Assembly: GCA_022113835.1 (NCBI GenBank)
Contig: JAILWY010000021.1
Coordinates: 2,356,001-2,420,000 of the forward strand
Direction: 5' to 3'
Source of the DNA: Atopsyche davidsoni
Lineage: Eukaryota; Arthropoda; Insecta; Trichoptera; Hydrobiosidae
DNA length: 64,000 bases
Shown: positions 37,201 to 49,375 of the stretch, piece by piece
Position numbering within the stretch: the first letter of the stretch is position 1
Layout of the letters: every line of letters starts with the position of its first letter
The notes under the pieces: model-generated
Seen by the model: the letters and a program-made list of their open reading frames with translations, nothing else
Databases searched by the model: none
What the model was told of the DNA's origin: nothing
Made by a program: the position numbers and the translations under genes

Positions 37201-39636
37201 GACTAATATTTTTGCAGATAACATACCTCCCACAGCAAAAAAAAATTGGAAATCTCAGATATTTTAATATTTAACAAATAAACAAACACCAGGGAATTAA
37301 ATCATTAAATAACAACGTATTTTTTTAATATATGAGTTTTAAATATAAAACGTTAAACGTATAAAAAGGTAAACTCGTCGAAATATTAAACTAATACATT
37401 TCGCATGTTTATTTTATTTATCCATGCTTAAAAGCCGATATTCAAAAGAAAAAAAAATATTGATTCTATTCCGATAAATATTTGTACAAAATATTTTCAC
37501 TAAAAACAAATACGAGAGAGTTAAGTGAATTTTATCTTTTTTGAGATAATTTATGATAAAATAACGAAAGAATCAATTCAAACATAGAAAGTTCAATTTA
37601 AAACATAGAAATTATAAATAATTTGATAACTCAAAATAAAGTTTATACAGTTGAGATTAATTTATTAAAAATAAAAAAATTACTGGTGATAAGCGACTGA
37701 GTATATTATGTTTAAAATTATATTACGTTTGACGACCCGGAAAAAAAGAAATTCCAATAAATGTAAAAAAAAAAATAGGCCAAACCAATTCAACATCCCT
37801 ATGTTAAAGTTTTTGGCTGAAAATATGAAACAGTTACAGGCCTCACTCACAAAAAGAGTTTAAGAAAATCCAGCATTAAATATTTAATGTACAAATATAG
37901 TCGATGTAATAAATATTTACACATAAGCTTCTGGGGTCGATTCAGATAAAAGGAAGAAAATTGAAATGAAGTAAGAGCCTAAGACTTGAAAAAGCTTGAA
38001 ATTCGGGTCTGCTAGAGTCAAACGGTAAGGACACAGCAACCCTTTGCGTACTTCAGAAATTCCAGAAGTGGATATCTACAGTAACGGTGGGAGGAGCATT
38101 GTTTAGAGAACTATAAGTTGCAGACACAGTTTTCAATTAAAATACGTTGTGTAATGTTATGCTAAAAAATTTATTGTAAAAGTACAGAATTATCAAAAAA
38201 AGGACACGCAGGTTTTCCTGTGAATAAAATTCGATTTGTATGTATTGTGAAATCAAAAAGTTACATTATTCAAATGTGAAAAAAATGATAGGAGATATAA
38301 AAGTGTCATCCGCGTTCTGTTGTACCGGCATTACGTACGCGCGGTAAATAAATAATGAATATATGAGTGTGCGCCCGGAGCGACGCGCGCTGTTTGCTCT
38401 CCATGCACAAGTATGAAAGATAGACGCAGGGGGACGCCGGGCGGGCCGGGGGTGGCGTTTCGTGTTTGAAGAACGAACACCGAAAAATATTTGAATAGAG
38501 ATCAGACGAGCTCGGGGAGGCGGCCGTGATCGAGTGGAAAAGTTACAGGAGCTGTCCAAATATGTACCCCCGCCGTGGCCCACCCCCCGCGCCTCGCAGC
38601 AAATATGATAGACAACTTCTATTGACAATTTCATATTTAGCATTAAATAATGCACCTTCTTTCTGCATAATTTATAAATGTTTTGTGTGCTTGTTGGGTA
38701 TTTGTGAATATTTCATATTCGCAAAATAACAGATATGGGAATACGTTGTCTTCGTTTGGAAATAAGGATATATTCAATTTTATTACTCAAATATTGAATT
38801 TTGATAGTGGCGTCGAACACGGAATATAAATATTTATTGGCTTTACGCGTTGTATGTGTTTTTTTTTACTTTATGATCTGTGAAGATGTTAACAAGACAA
38901 TAATATATCGATACAATAATTTTATTCAAGCCGTTTGTTTTTGTTACAAAATATATTATATTGTCTGCAGAACAAAATTTATTGAAGAATGAATTAAGAT
39001 GAAAAAAAAATAAACCGCCATGTCGCTGTTTTTTATAAGAAATCTTTGCGGTTTATATAATATCACTCATAATATAATGTAACAAAATAGCTTGTCGCTT
39101 CTAAAGGTATTTATTAAAGCGTCTTAAGTTTAAAATTTCCAATTAGCCGAAATCTACTTCAAAACCTAAATCTACACCAGTATTCTAGTATTTCAGCCGT
39201 AAGTAAAATAACAGTATATTAATGCTTTTATTTAAATACATTTGAGAGTAAAGTATACAAGATAAACAAAAAATAAAACCATAATATAATTACGACAAAA
39301 AAAACCAAGTAGTTGACAATGAAGCAAATTGTCTCACGGAAACCACAGTTTAAAGTGTGCGAAAAACGCCTCCCAAGGAAATGAATTCATTAGACACACT
39401 CGACACCAGGCGTTATTTCAAGTTCGCACGGAGAAAAGTTGGCACGGAGATTATTTAGGCGGCCGAGTGTAGCACCAGCTGCCGGCGCATCTTATTCCTG
39501 AAACTTCTTCCAGCGGAAGTTCGCGGCCCGAGTCGAGACATGTGGGTTTCCTTGCGCGGAGGCTGTACAGAGGCGGAAAACGGAATCAATTCAAGCCCCA
39601 ATTTGAGTGAAAATTTAGAAAATATTCAGACTCGGT
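34253..39636. other. Non-coding stretch with GC islands at 34930-35140, 35840-36050, 36700-36840, 38320-38610 and 39400-39600
   Basis: The longest open frame in the window (151 codons, minus strand, 35610-36065) overlaps the second island and shows no domain, so I do not call it a gene. The 128-129-codon frames at 34754-35140 and 38266-38655 likewise overlap islands. A short tandem of AAAGTAAATATAACG lies near 37026-37060. Confidence 0.5.
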
Positions 39637-39687
39637 GCATTCAGAAATTCGTCGCTGAGGTCGGTGCGGTGAATAAATTCTGAATGC
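39637..39687. other. Hairpin: 10-bp perfect inverted repeat in a GC-rich setting
   Basis: GCATTCAGAA at 39637-39646 pairs exactly with TTCTGAATGC at 39678-39687, and two of the next three positions also pair. The loop is rich in GGTCGGTGCGG-type sequence. The total length of 51 nt is short for a microRNA precursor. Confidence 0.5.
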
Positions 39688-40290
39688 TCCAACTTGTTGT
39701 GCTGGACCCGCGCCCTGAACTATCCAATAAAGTTGTGGCCCGAGTCGATAAATTTTGAACGCAAAACTTATTTTATCTTACAACATGCATGTAATATGAC
39801 TATTTCTATCATATTTTTATACGAATAGTATTAAGTTTTAGTAAATTGTGAAGTTAAGTTAAAAAGGCAATGAACCTTGAATCGTGGAAATGAAGTTTTG
39901 GGCGCGGTTATACAGAGCCAATAGTATCATGGATCCGATACTTGAGACTTGTCATTAATTTAATTGAAAAAGTGGCATATAATGCACGCTGTATATACTC
40001 ATATTTATGAAAAGCAGATAATGTATAAAAAAAAAACCGAAGACATAGATTAATACAGAGCGACTGAAACGGAAATTGACTTTGGCGTCGATCGATAATA
40101 TAAAATGTAAATTAAGAAACGTCCTATTTGTTTTACAGACGACGGAGACGAGCCGAAAAATACATACTTACAAATAACCTTTACGCCTCTCGAACATTCG
40201 TAAATATAAAGAAACGAAAATACATTTTCACAAATAATATCCTTTGGAAAGAATTCTCTGAGTGTGTTTTGAAGACGTCCCTCTCGCAGG

Positions 40291-40410
40291 TCTGGGCGGG
40301 TGACGTCACGGGGCGGGACGAGGCAAGTTCAGCACGCATGCGATTTTTGAAGAAAGCTGAAAACCATTAAGCCTCCCTCCCCGGGGCGGGGCGCTCTCAT
40401 ATTTATATTT
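40291..40410 (+). promoter_or_regulatory. Promoter-like cluster: GC boxes, CRE and AT box
   Basis: A perfect palindromic cAMP-response element TGACGTCA (40301-40308) is bracketed by GGGCGGG at 40294-40300 and GGGGCGGG at 40310-40317. A further GGGGCGGGGCG lies at 40383-40393 and an AT-rich box (ATATTTATATTTT) begins near 40398. Sp/KLF-type GC boxes with a CREB/ATF site and a TATA-like box are typical of CpG promoters or enhancers. No transcript start or downstream coding exon could be identified. Confidence 0.4.
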
Positions 40411-43400
40411 TGCGGAAACGGCTGAAGAAATAAAAAAGAGCGATTCTGATCGGCTCGGTGTTATCTCAGAGTCACATAAAAGTCACACGACAGAGTATTT
40501 GTGATGTCGCGTAGAATAATTACACACCTGAGGTGTTGATTTTATAAAAAAAAAAAAGTATTTTGATATTGAAATCGTCTATATTGTTAAATTCAGCGTA
40601 TGGCGGTTCTTTCAATTTTTTAAGACTTGCGGCTGTAAGCAATCCAATGTTACTGAAGTTCAAAAGAGTTTGAAAAAATAAAAGCTTGGGAATCCATAAA
40701 ATATGATGACATCTTCCTGCGAGTGACAAGAGGGGCAGCGAGTGAAGCCGCACGGAGCGCGGCGGAGGCTGCGGCCAGGAGGGGCAGATTGGCAGTTCAG
40801 CGGGAGATTACGGGCCGGAGTTATAACAAGTAAGCCGAATTTTATTAGGGCGGACGTGCATTCAAAGATTCGCGGATTTGTCGGCCGGGAAAGAGAGTTT
40901 ATTGCGAAGCCCGCGGGTAATGTGGGATTGGACGTAAAAATTTGCTTAGGCGAGGGCGCGGGAGGGGGCGACATTATCAAGAGGCCGGTAGAAAACGCCA
41001 ACGCTTCTCATCACGTATTAAAATACTTGTCGTAAAACGCGCTCACTGTTAAAATATCATTACGATATAAAATATTTTTATGATACCGTTAAAAGTAATT
41101 TTCAATTTTAAGAATAAACTAATGTTATTTATCAATAAAAAGACACGAGAAGTACATGTGATATTATTAGATAATCAAATAGTCTACTATTCTGCATTGA
41201 ATACTGATATAAGCAAGTAAAATGCTGTTTAAAATTATAATGATAAAATGTATTTTATAATAATAATGCATTACATAATTGTATGTTAGCTTCATTTAAA
41301 GAAATAGCATAAAATAAAAGTTATAAGCCTTTGTGTAATAATTAGTGATATCTATTATTATATTTTTGCAGTTTACTTGAAAAATTCGCATGTATAGATA
41401 TTTTGTTTTCTTTTCCTGATTTAATGGTGAGATGAATTTCTCAATGTTATTTTAATTCATATAAATGTTACAAAAAACGCAGTTAAACGCATCAGTAAGG
41501 ATTTAGGGTTTTTAAAGATCAAAGTTTGACAAACAATGGTTAGCGTACAATGCATGCTGTGTTTTGTTGGATTATAATGTTAAATAGATGCTAAAGTGAT
41601 GCAGCACTTCTCGTTTATTGACTGGCGAAGACATTATAGAGACCTGCTTGATTGATGAGGGTGTAACCGTTCTTCTTGGTTAAGTGAAAATCGGACTCTG
41701 TCTTTGGATGGCAAAGTTTAATTGGATTTCAAGCGAAGAGACATCCCCCAGCTAGCGTGCAAGGCGCATCGTTTATCAAGAAACTTCAGCGTATAAGCAT
41801 AAACCCACATTGGATTCTCTGGGCTTTTCTTTTAGGCAATCTCATGTGAGATGTTACAAAAAAAGATGAATGCTTACACATTTATTCTCAAACATATATA
41901 TGCACACTACGTTGGAGGTTACATGAAGTTAAAAAAGTGAAGGCTATAAAAATACTTTTGAGTTGTTTCCTCTACTGTTTCCGTATATATTTTTTATGTA
42001 AATGAAATTTATTTGTAATGACTTCATAAACCTATAGAGGTGGATGGCCTACTGTAGAAAATGCTTTGTAACAAATAGTGAGCTGTCTGCGCTTAAGTGT
42101 GGAAATTTAGATTGGAAAGCTGCTAAGACTAAAAATGGGATGTGTTGCTCGCAAAAATTAATTAGCTATGAAGTGTGACTGCTTCTCCGGTGTTTCTATT
42201 TAGAAATACAATTAATTTTTAAATGATATGTAAATTAATTTATTCATGAACATATTTTTAATGTAATATAAGTGAACGTTGTTTAATTCACAAATTTACA
42301 AATTATCAAACATTTTAAAAATGATTAATCCTCTTCGCTTAATAGTTTGATTTGATAAATACGCTGATTGCAATATTGCACAATGGCTTTCAGAAAAGCG
42401 AGTGCTATTGGCCTCGACGGCGGCGGTAAAAACTTACAGCAAACTTTAGACAAATTCAATTTGTCATTTATATTTGCGAGGAGACGCTCCGCACGGGGAG
42501 GGAGATGAGGAGGACCGCCTCGGCCCGAGTTGAAAGTGGATTTAAAATTTATAATGCTCACCCCCATACTCCAGAAAAGTTACGAAAAAGAGTTATGGTA
42601 TCTTCGTTTGGGAGGAGTTTGATTTACTTGCTTACTTTATAGTGAAAGGCAATACAAAATGTGACGAATCGAGAGACTAAGTATAACAGGATTATTTTAC
42701 AGAAACACCTCGGAACAAATACAAAAAAGTGTAAAATTAGTTGATTCATTCTATTTGAACCAAATAACAAAAAAAACAAGAAAGCATAATTGGAGATTGG
42801 AATCTTTAGATTTATCTAAAAACTATTTCATGATAAAATTAAAATTGATTTGTAGAGTGTATGATTTTCTTGTACGAGTCACCCTGCTGAAAAATAATGT
42901 ATTTCCCACTTGTATAATAAACAAGTGATGTTACAAATTCTATTCTAGTATTATAATACGATTAAAAATTAGCACCACAAAAATGTACAACACAGTAAAC
43001 TACACAAAGAAAAATAGTGTTTTAATCAATATTTTTTATAATATCAAAAAAATATATATTATAAATAAAACCTTCGCATGTGCAAAGCTCGAGGTAGTAC
43101 TCATCATTTAAGGTGTGTTAGCCTCATATCGACCACGTAAATCTCCCGCGAGAAATATTACGAAAATAAGAAGGCGAGCTTTTAAAACATATTAATAAAA
43201 GTCGTAAAGAAGTGTAACAACCGAATTGCGATAATTGCACGAGGCCCGGGGGCGGGGCGCCTGCACCCGCGGAGGGCAGCTCCAGCCTGAACCCGAGCCT
43301 CAAGGTCAACCCGCCCCGGCTTCGACTTCCAAGTAACCGACTCCATTGTTTCAAAGTTATTAGTATGAGCGTTTAAAGTTTTGTTTGTTCTTTCAGGTAT

Positions 43401-45954
43401 GGAAGCAGAGTGCACATGGTCAATAGATTGGTTCATACCGCGAGAAAAAAATATTAGATTTATCTTCGCCCCATAAGAGCGAGAAGTCGCAAGTTTACGA
43501 AAGCAATATAAATATAAATAAAATATTCCAAATCAGCATTGATTAGAAAATAAATTACGCATCGTGAAATGGAGTGTTTTTTGATAAAACGACAGCGTAA
43601 CGTAAACTTATCGAAATATATTCAATAAACTGTTTATCCAGTGTTCTGCAAATATTTGGGTCACCTTGCCAAAGATGATGATATAAAAAACGAATGATTA
43701 TCACGTTTTTAGGACATTTTATCTATATTATTTTTGTGAGGAAATTGTATAATATATGATAGGATTTATTGAATAAAATGTTCAAAATGGCCAAAATAGA
43801 GACACGTAGTCTGGGTTGAAAAAATAAATAGACGTAATAATATCGCCTTTCGTCTGCGTTCTTTGAAATCGTACCTATAACTTAAAAAAAACCAGTCAGC
43901 TTGAACAGACAACACGCGCGGGCCAATTACGCTTTTTATTTTTATTTTATAGAATATTTTTGATTAATGAAATACAACACATTGATTTATTTGAACATTA
44001 TAACCCAAGGGTACTCAAGGTGAATCCCTGAAAATGCCGCCGTAGTGTCATAAATAGCCATGTTTTGTGTATAAGGATATCCTTTTTCAAAAAGTTTAAG
44101 AGGATTAATCAAAATAAATACTTTTATCCAAACATTAAAGAGTTTTTTTCACGTGTTAAGTGAGGTAAATATTTGATCAAAGTTGATGGCTATCACGTAA
44201 TGATGGCCATTTCATAACATCTCGTAATCCAGAGATTTCCAGATTCTGGGTGACGAATATATATTTTTTATTTCTATCGAAAATAGTTCTTCCTTATAAA
44301 ATAAGGAAAAGGAGCAACACGCTGTAGTCCGTTGTGCGGGGGCGCACTTTATATAGAGCGCTGAAAGAAAATTTTCCTAGACAAAAATATAACCCAATAA
44401 TCGAAGCTCCGTGAGGGATGTTGACGCGCCCTCGGACAGCGCGGTGAGGATGCTCGAGAAAGTCGCGGCTCTCCGCGCAGCCAGGAAGCGAGATTCGATC
44501 GAATCAAAAGGCTTACAAAAAATTCTAATAATCCTAAGTGAAAACGTAATTTCCTCTATTTGTTCCCGGTGACTTTGAACGGCTGAATTCTTGTTTGTTG
44601 TCCCTTTCGCATTCAGTAAGTTACGAAGAATGGTGTTAATAGATTATGGTAAGAAATATTTAAAAAGAACTTTGAATGCATATACCATGAGTTTGCTGAA
44701 AAGATTTTAATCAAACGAAATGTATGTATTGACTAAACGACTTTGTCATGAAATCCCATTATTGCACTTGACGAGAATTTTCCGTATATTTAACTGATTT
44801 TTTTTCTGTAAAGGAAATAACTGTCACTCGAATTTCCCTTTTAATTTCACAATAATAAACGGATGTATACGCGTTGTGGCGCTATATTTCATGATGTATA
44901 TTACAGCTTTGGCAACAGCAGGCTAGGCAAGAAGACTAAAGAAACATGAAAGAATTTTAATATAATTTGGTAGTACTATTTACAGTTGATAATTTAATAA
45001 GGAATTTTTAATATTCAAAATAAAACGAGGATACGTAGTGTTATCCCGCGTGCCCGACGGGCGGCTCCGGGCGATAGAATCGCAGATGCGCCGATATGCG
45101 GCCCGTCCGGCTGGAATTTGACTGTCCGGGCTGCGATGACGGACGGCGGATTTGCAGGGAATGAGACATTAAATGCCTGGAATTTCACCTAAATGATTTA
45201 AATATAATGATATATAAATAAGATAAACTATTATTGATTAAATTATTATTCCTAGGAATACACACAGATAAAAACAACTTTACCTGTAAAGAGATTAAAA
45301 AATATATCATTGTAGTGATTTGAAAGACAAGTTGTTTACTTATTTATAATAGTTTTTAAATTATGTGTGCTCAGGAAATATAGCAACGGACTGAAAGTGA
45401 CTATATTTCAAGTCGTCTTATATGAAGGTACAGCATATCTTAAACATTGATATGTCGATATGTGAAAAAATAATTTTGATCCACAGAAAACCATGATATT
45501 TTATTTAATTCATTTTTATCAAATTCTTGTACTTGTGTTATTAGTGAGTTTGAATACTGAGATATTTTATAAAAGTTTTGGCGAATTAAATAAGTAGAGG
45601 ACGTGTCCCGAGGATTTTACAATGGCCGACGTGGCTCTCACTGTCACGGTCGATTTTGCAGTCACGACGTAGTCTCCATGAAAGGAGCTAAGTAATGCGA
45701 CCACAGCCGGAGGAACCGCATAATTAAACCAAAGGATACAATGTTGGTGTTCCCAGGCTATTTAATGAAAGGATTCGCTAACTTTTTAAGATTTAGAAAA
45801 ATATTTAAAGATTCCAGCATTCAATTAAAAACGTGAGTGATAGGAATAATAATTATTTACAGATGTTGAATGTATTATTTTTATTTCAGTTTGTGGTATT
45901 TAAACATGAATATTTCATCGAACGAGAGAGGAAATTGTTTACTCTGAGACAATA
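40411..45954. other. Non-coding stretch with GC islands at 40720-41040, 42390-42560, 43090-43340, 44330-44520, 45040-45170 and 45600-45720
   Basis: Frames of 97-113 codons on both strands at 40660-41035 reflect composition. On the plus strand TTTGTTCTTTCAG|GTATGG at about 43385-43402 has acceptor and donor signals back to back. On the minus strand CTCTTTACAG|GTAAAG near 45279-45295 does the same. A short inverted repeat (ACTTGT...ACAAGT) occurs near 42908. No gene was recognised. Confidence 0.5.
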
Positions 45955-46066
45955 GGACAGGTGTTGTGTCGGACCACATGTGCCCAATGGTAATTTTTCA
46001 AATGCTTAAAGGCGTGCTCACTCTCTCCCAGTGTTCGGTACGCAGGCCGCGATTTGCCGACCTCTG
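45955..46066 (-). mobile_element. hAT-like transposon end or truncated MITE
   Basis: Read on the minus strand from 46066 the sequence starts CAGAGGTCGGCAAATCGCGG. This closely resembles the CAGxGGTCGGCAAAC-type terminal repeat of many hAT elements. The bases just outside (46067-46074) would be one copy of an 8-bp duplication. I could not find a matching inverted terminus or second duplication, so the other end is probably lost; the left limit is approximate. Confidence 0.38.
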
Positions 46067-46111
46067 GTTTAAGGCGAGATTCGTAATTCGGGAATAATTG
46101 CATATTACTAC

Positions 46112-46165
46112 CTGTTGTTGGGGCACACTTGCAGTCGATGGTGAACTTTGCATTGACTATCTTAC
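46112..46165 (-). other. Possible 54-bp micro-exon or recursive splice site
   Basis: On the minus strand the segment follows a good acceptor, TTCTTTTGTTACAG, and ends in CAG before GTAGTAATATG. It begins with GTAAGA, so the acceptor and a strong donor touch, as at recursive splice sites. In one frame all 54 bases are open, start and end in phase 1, and use G/C at most third positions (encoding KIVNAKFTIDCKCAPTT), unlike the AT-rich flanks. No flanking exon was found and the peptide is not recognised. CAGGTAAG occurs once or twice by chance in a window of this composition, so this remains a candidate. Confidence 0.28.
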
Positions 46166-46199
46166 CTGTAACAAAAGAATAATGTATATTAGCCAAATG

Positions 46200-48109
46200 T
46201 AATTATTGTAGAAGATAAATGTGTTGCAAAATGAAAATAATCAGTGGATTACTTATTTAAATAAAATTAAATATTACAAATGATTACCTAGGTCTGTTCA
46301 AATTCAAAAGTTTCAAAGAAAAAAACGCATCATCTTGTAATTTTTCAGAATTTAACATACTTTCATACATTTGTGTAATGCTGTTCAGGTTTTTGTTAAT
46401 TCGTCAAAACTAAGACAATTTTATCGAGACGCTACATTTCAATCTATTGGTCAAGAGATGGGGATGCAGACGTCAGCAAGAGTATATATACGAAATTGCG
46501 TTAACGTCAAATTTATCAAAAGATTTTTTTAAACCTTTGAATTTTAAAGCCGGCTGCACAAGCAGCGACACAACTCACAACCGAATCGCAATAAGCAACG
46601 CAAAAGAGGATGATCGATTCGATTATCAGTAGTGTGTATAATGCTTTTAAGACAAATCTCTTTTTTTTTGGATTAAAAAAAAACTTGATTGCTTCACCCG
46701 GGAATTGAGTCTGAGATTCAATGATCAGTATTCAACAGCGCCAATCATCAGACCTCGAGAAGGTCCAGCGGCAGGTCGCAGAGGCCTCCATAAAGACGAG
46801 TGTCAAAACGCTCGAACTCAAATGACGGTCCGTTTATACGAAGAGCCGACAGGGGACATAAATTTCATTTAAACAAGGCACGACTCGTCCTTATGCAAAA
46901 AGAGAAATGGCCAATATCAAAACACAATCGAATACATCGAGTCGTGACCGAGAGAGACAATATTTTAGCTTTATTTCTATCGCTCAATCACGCGGCGAGC
47001 TCTCGGCTCGGCTCACCGCCGCGGCCGGTCCCGGGACGGCGCGTCCAGGGTGCTGCGTCCTGCGTCCTCCGGGAAATGATTGGGATTCGCCGCGCGGTGA
47101 CAGGCTGCGGGCTTATTATGCGGGCCCCTTATTCAAATTCCGGATCGGAAAATCGCCGCTCGGGGGAGATGTTTACCGAAAATGCCGACAGAACTGAAAA
47201 TTGAATTTTAAATGCGTAATTCAAGGGGCGTTTGACAAACTTTGTATTTTGGGATTTGTTTTTTTTTTTGCCTCGTTATACGAGAAGTGTTTGGGTGATT
47301 TTGTTTTGCGCTAATGCGGCCAGTCGAAATGAGAGAGACGGAGTTTTTGATTACACGAAAAGTCAGTTAAGTACACAAAGAAAAAAATTAGCTAATAAAA
47401 AAAGAATTAACATTAAGGAAAAGCTTTAATATACTGGGTTTTTCCGCCGCGCTGGATGGCGAAAGAAGAATAAGTACCTATGATAGGCACAAAAGAAGAT
47501 AGTGGCTGCCGGCGTACACTGGTCCACGCCGGAGATGAATAATTGAGGAGCACACAGAAGAAAGGAGGATTTCAAGTGGATGATTGTTTTTCTCGTAATT
47601 CTTATCGCAGCCTTGAGGGAGGCATTGTATTTTCATTTCAAACGAGCCACTAGGAGAGCCTGTACTGGAAATCCAATTTATTTCACGAATCTTTTAGAAT
47701 ATCTTTGAACCTAATTACGCAAGTTCTCCAAAACAATACTATATTTATTTACAAACAAATTTAAAATGATTGCCTGTGATATTCATTTAGAACAATGTTT
47801 TCCAGAGACAACCGCGTTTATCTTAAATAGCAAGATCTTGTTTTTTTTTTTTTTAAATTTTTAATTTGAGAATACTTTTCAAAGAAAATAATTTTTCATT
47901 ATTGTGATATATAATGATGAATCTATTTTCGCTTATTGAATGTACTCTTATCCGTGGTCTGCGGGGCCGCTTGGTTTCCTCTAACGCGGCACATGTCCCT
48001 GTCCGTGGCGCGTCATGCAGATGGCTCCGTGCCGCGTCCCGCGCGATGGGCAGATAGCGGCCGGCCCGGGCGACGTCCGGCGGGCGGACATTAACCAAAT
48101 CAAGATGCG
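46200..48109. other. Non-coding stretch with GC islands at 46720-47180 and 47440-47560
   Basis: Plus-strand frames of 134 and 96 codons overlap in different registers across 46800-47204 and show no domain. The coincidence of long frames in several registers is the mark of stop-poor GC DNA rather than coding. Nothing else was recognised. Confidence 0.5.
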
Positions 48110-48180
48110 GCCTGCCCCGGCCCCTGCCCCTGCCCCTGCCCCTGCCCCTGCCCCGGCCTCTGCCCCTGCCCCTGCCCCGC
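48110..48180 (+). repeat. GC-rich minisatellite, CCCTGC hexamer, about 11 units
   Basis: The hexamer CCCTGC is repeated with occasional CCCGGC variants. Because six is a multiple of three, the array stays open in several frames and yields low-complexity Gly-Arg or Gly-Ala runs on the minus strand. These frames are not evidence of a gene. Confidence 0.93.
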
Positions 48181-49306
48181 TCTGATGTAATGGCGGGGGC
48201 GTGCGCGAATGCCAACATTGTTCATAGCGACTGTGCGAGCCGCCCGCCGCCGAGGGGGCGCGAAGGGCCGGACCGGGCCCCCGAGGACCCGAGCGGAACC
48301 CGCCGAGAAGAAGCAAAGAGCGAACGACTCGACCGCCACAGGATCGATTCGACTTTAAAACATTTTAAATAACATACAAAAAAAATCGATCAAGCTATTC
48401 GAATAGAAAATGTTACATCGGTGTTATTTTTCAATTCGCTATCGAGATACGACTGCCGCCGACGTACTGAGCGAATTCTAAAATAGTTCGATTGAATTGT
48501 ATCCAATTTAGTCAAGGCATGCAGCGTTTAAAGAAACTTCAGGCAAGGAAATTCAACGGGTTAGGAGCTGGAAGAAATAGAAGAGAGAGAGAGAGAGAAA
48601 AGAAGAGCGTTTCAGTAAATGTCTTCAAATGATGTCGTCCGCTGCGAAAGGACCTAAATCATATTTTAATATTCAATTTATAAGGTTTTTTTGCAGTTTT
48701 CAAATTGAAAAATATACTTATAAGAATAATACAATCAATTAGTGAATAGGTAAAATACTATAATAATATATCGGCGATACAGATCTCCATTACATGAAAA
48801 ACAATTTAAAAGGCTTTGAAACTTCTCTTTTAAAATTTCAGAGCTTACGTCTTTATACAGTAAAATACAGATACTGCTAGAGCCTCAATCATTCCAAACT
48901 TTATTTTGTGATTTCTTAGAACTGTCTAATATCCTACTGGTTTGCACGGTTTATTATTGACGACAAAGTAACAAAGTAACAGATTCGAATTCTGGGCTTA
49001 GAAACTTATGAAAAAGTTTTTCCTACAACCTAGAATATTATAAATTGTTTTAGAGTTCTGGCATTGTTATGGATTCGATTCTACGGCATCAAATAAAATA
49101 GTATGATAAAAATATAAATTTGATGCACCGCCTTGACAAGTGTATCGCTTTGTTTCGCGAGGTTTCCAGAGGCACGCCGCTGGAGCGGAGGAGCCGGCAG
49201 AGGGGCGGAGGGGCTGGGGCCGCCCCGGGCCGCAGATGCGCGATAAAAAATATAAATACAATCAGGGCAGCGAGCTGCGGGTCGTGTGGATCGGCAGCGG
49301 GCAGCG
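48181..49306. other. End of a GC island, GA tract, AT-rich DNA, start of the next island
   Basis: The GC island around the minisatellite runs to about 48350. A short (AG)8 tract, a potential GAGA-factor-type site, lies at 48582-48597. The remainder is AT-rich until a new island begins near 49140. Confidence 0.5.
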
Positions 49307-49375
49307 ACCGGCCACCAGCCACCACCGGCCACCAGCGGCCACCACCGGTCACCACCGGCCACCACCGGCCGCCCG
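49307..49375 (+). repeat. GC-rich minisatellite, CCGGCCACCA-type decamer
   Basis: About seven imperfect units of CCGGCCACCA/CCGGTCACCA follow each other. The surrounding island has overlapping open frames on both strands that translate to Pro/His/Thr or Gly/Trp-rich low complexity and should be ignored as genes. Confidence 0.9.

Noticed and set aside
47853..48339. Gly-Arg / Gly-Ala-rich frames across the hexamer array, suggestive of an RGG-type protein
   Set aside because: They are produced by the CCCTGC minisatellite, which stays open in several frames because its unit is a multiple of three.
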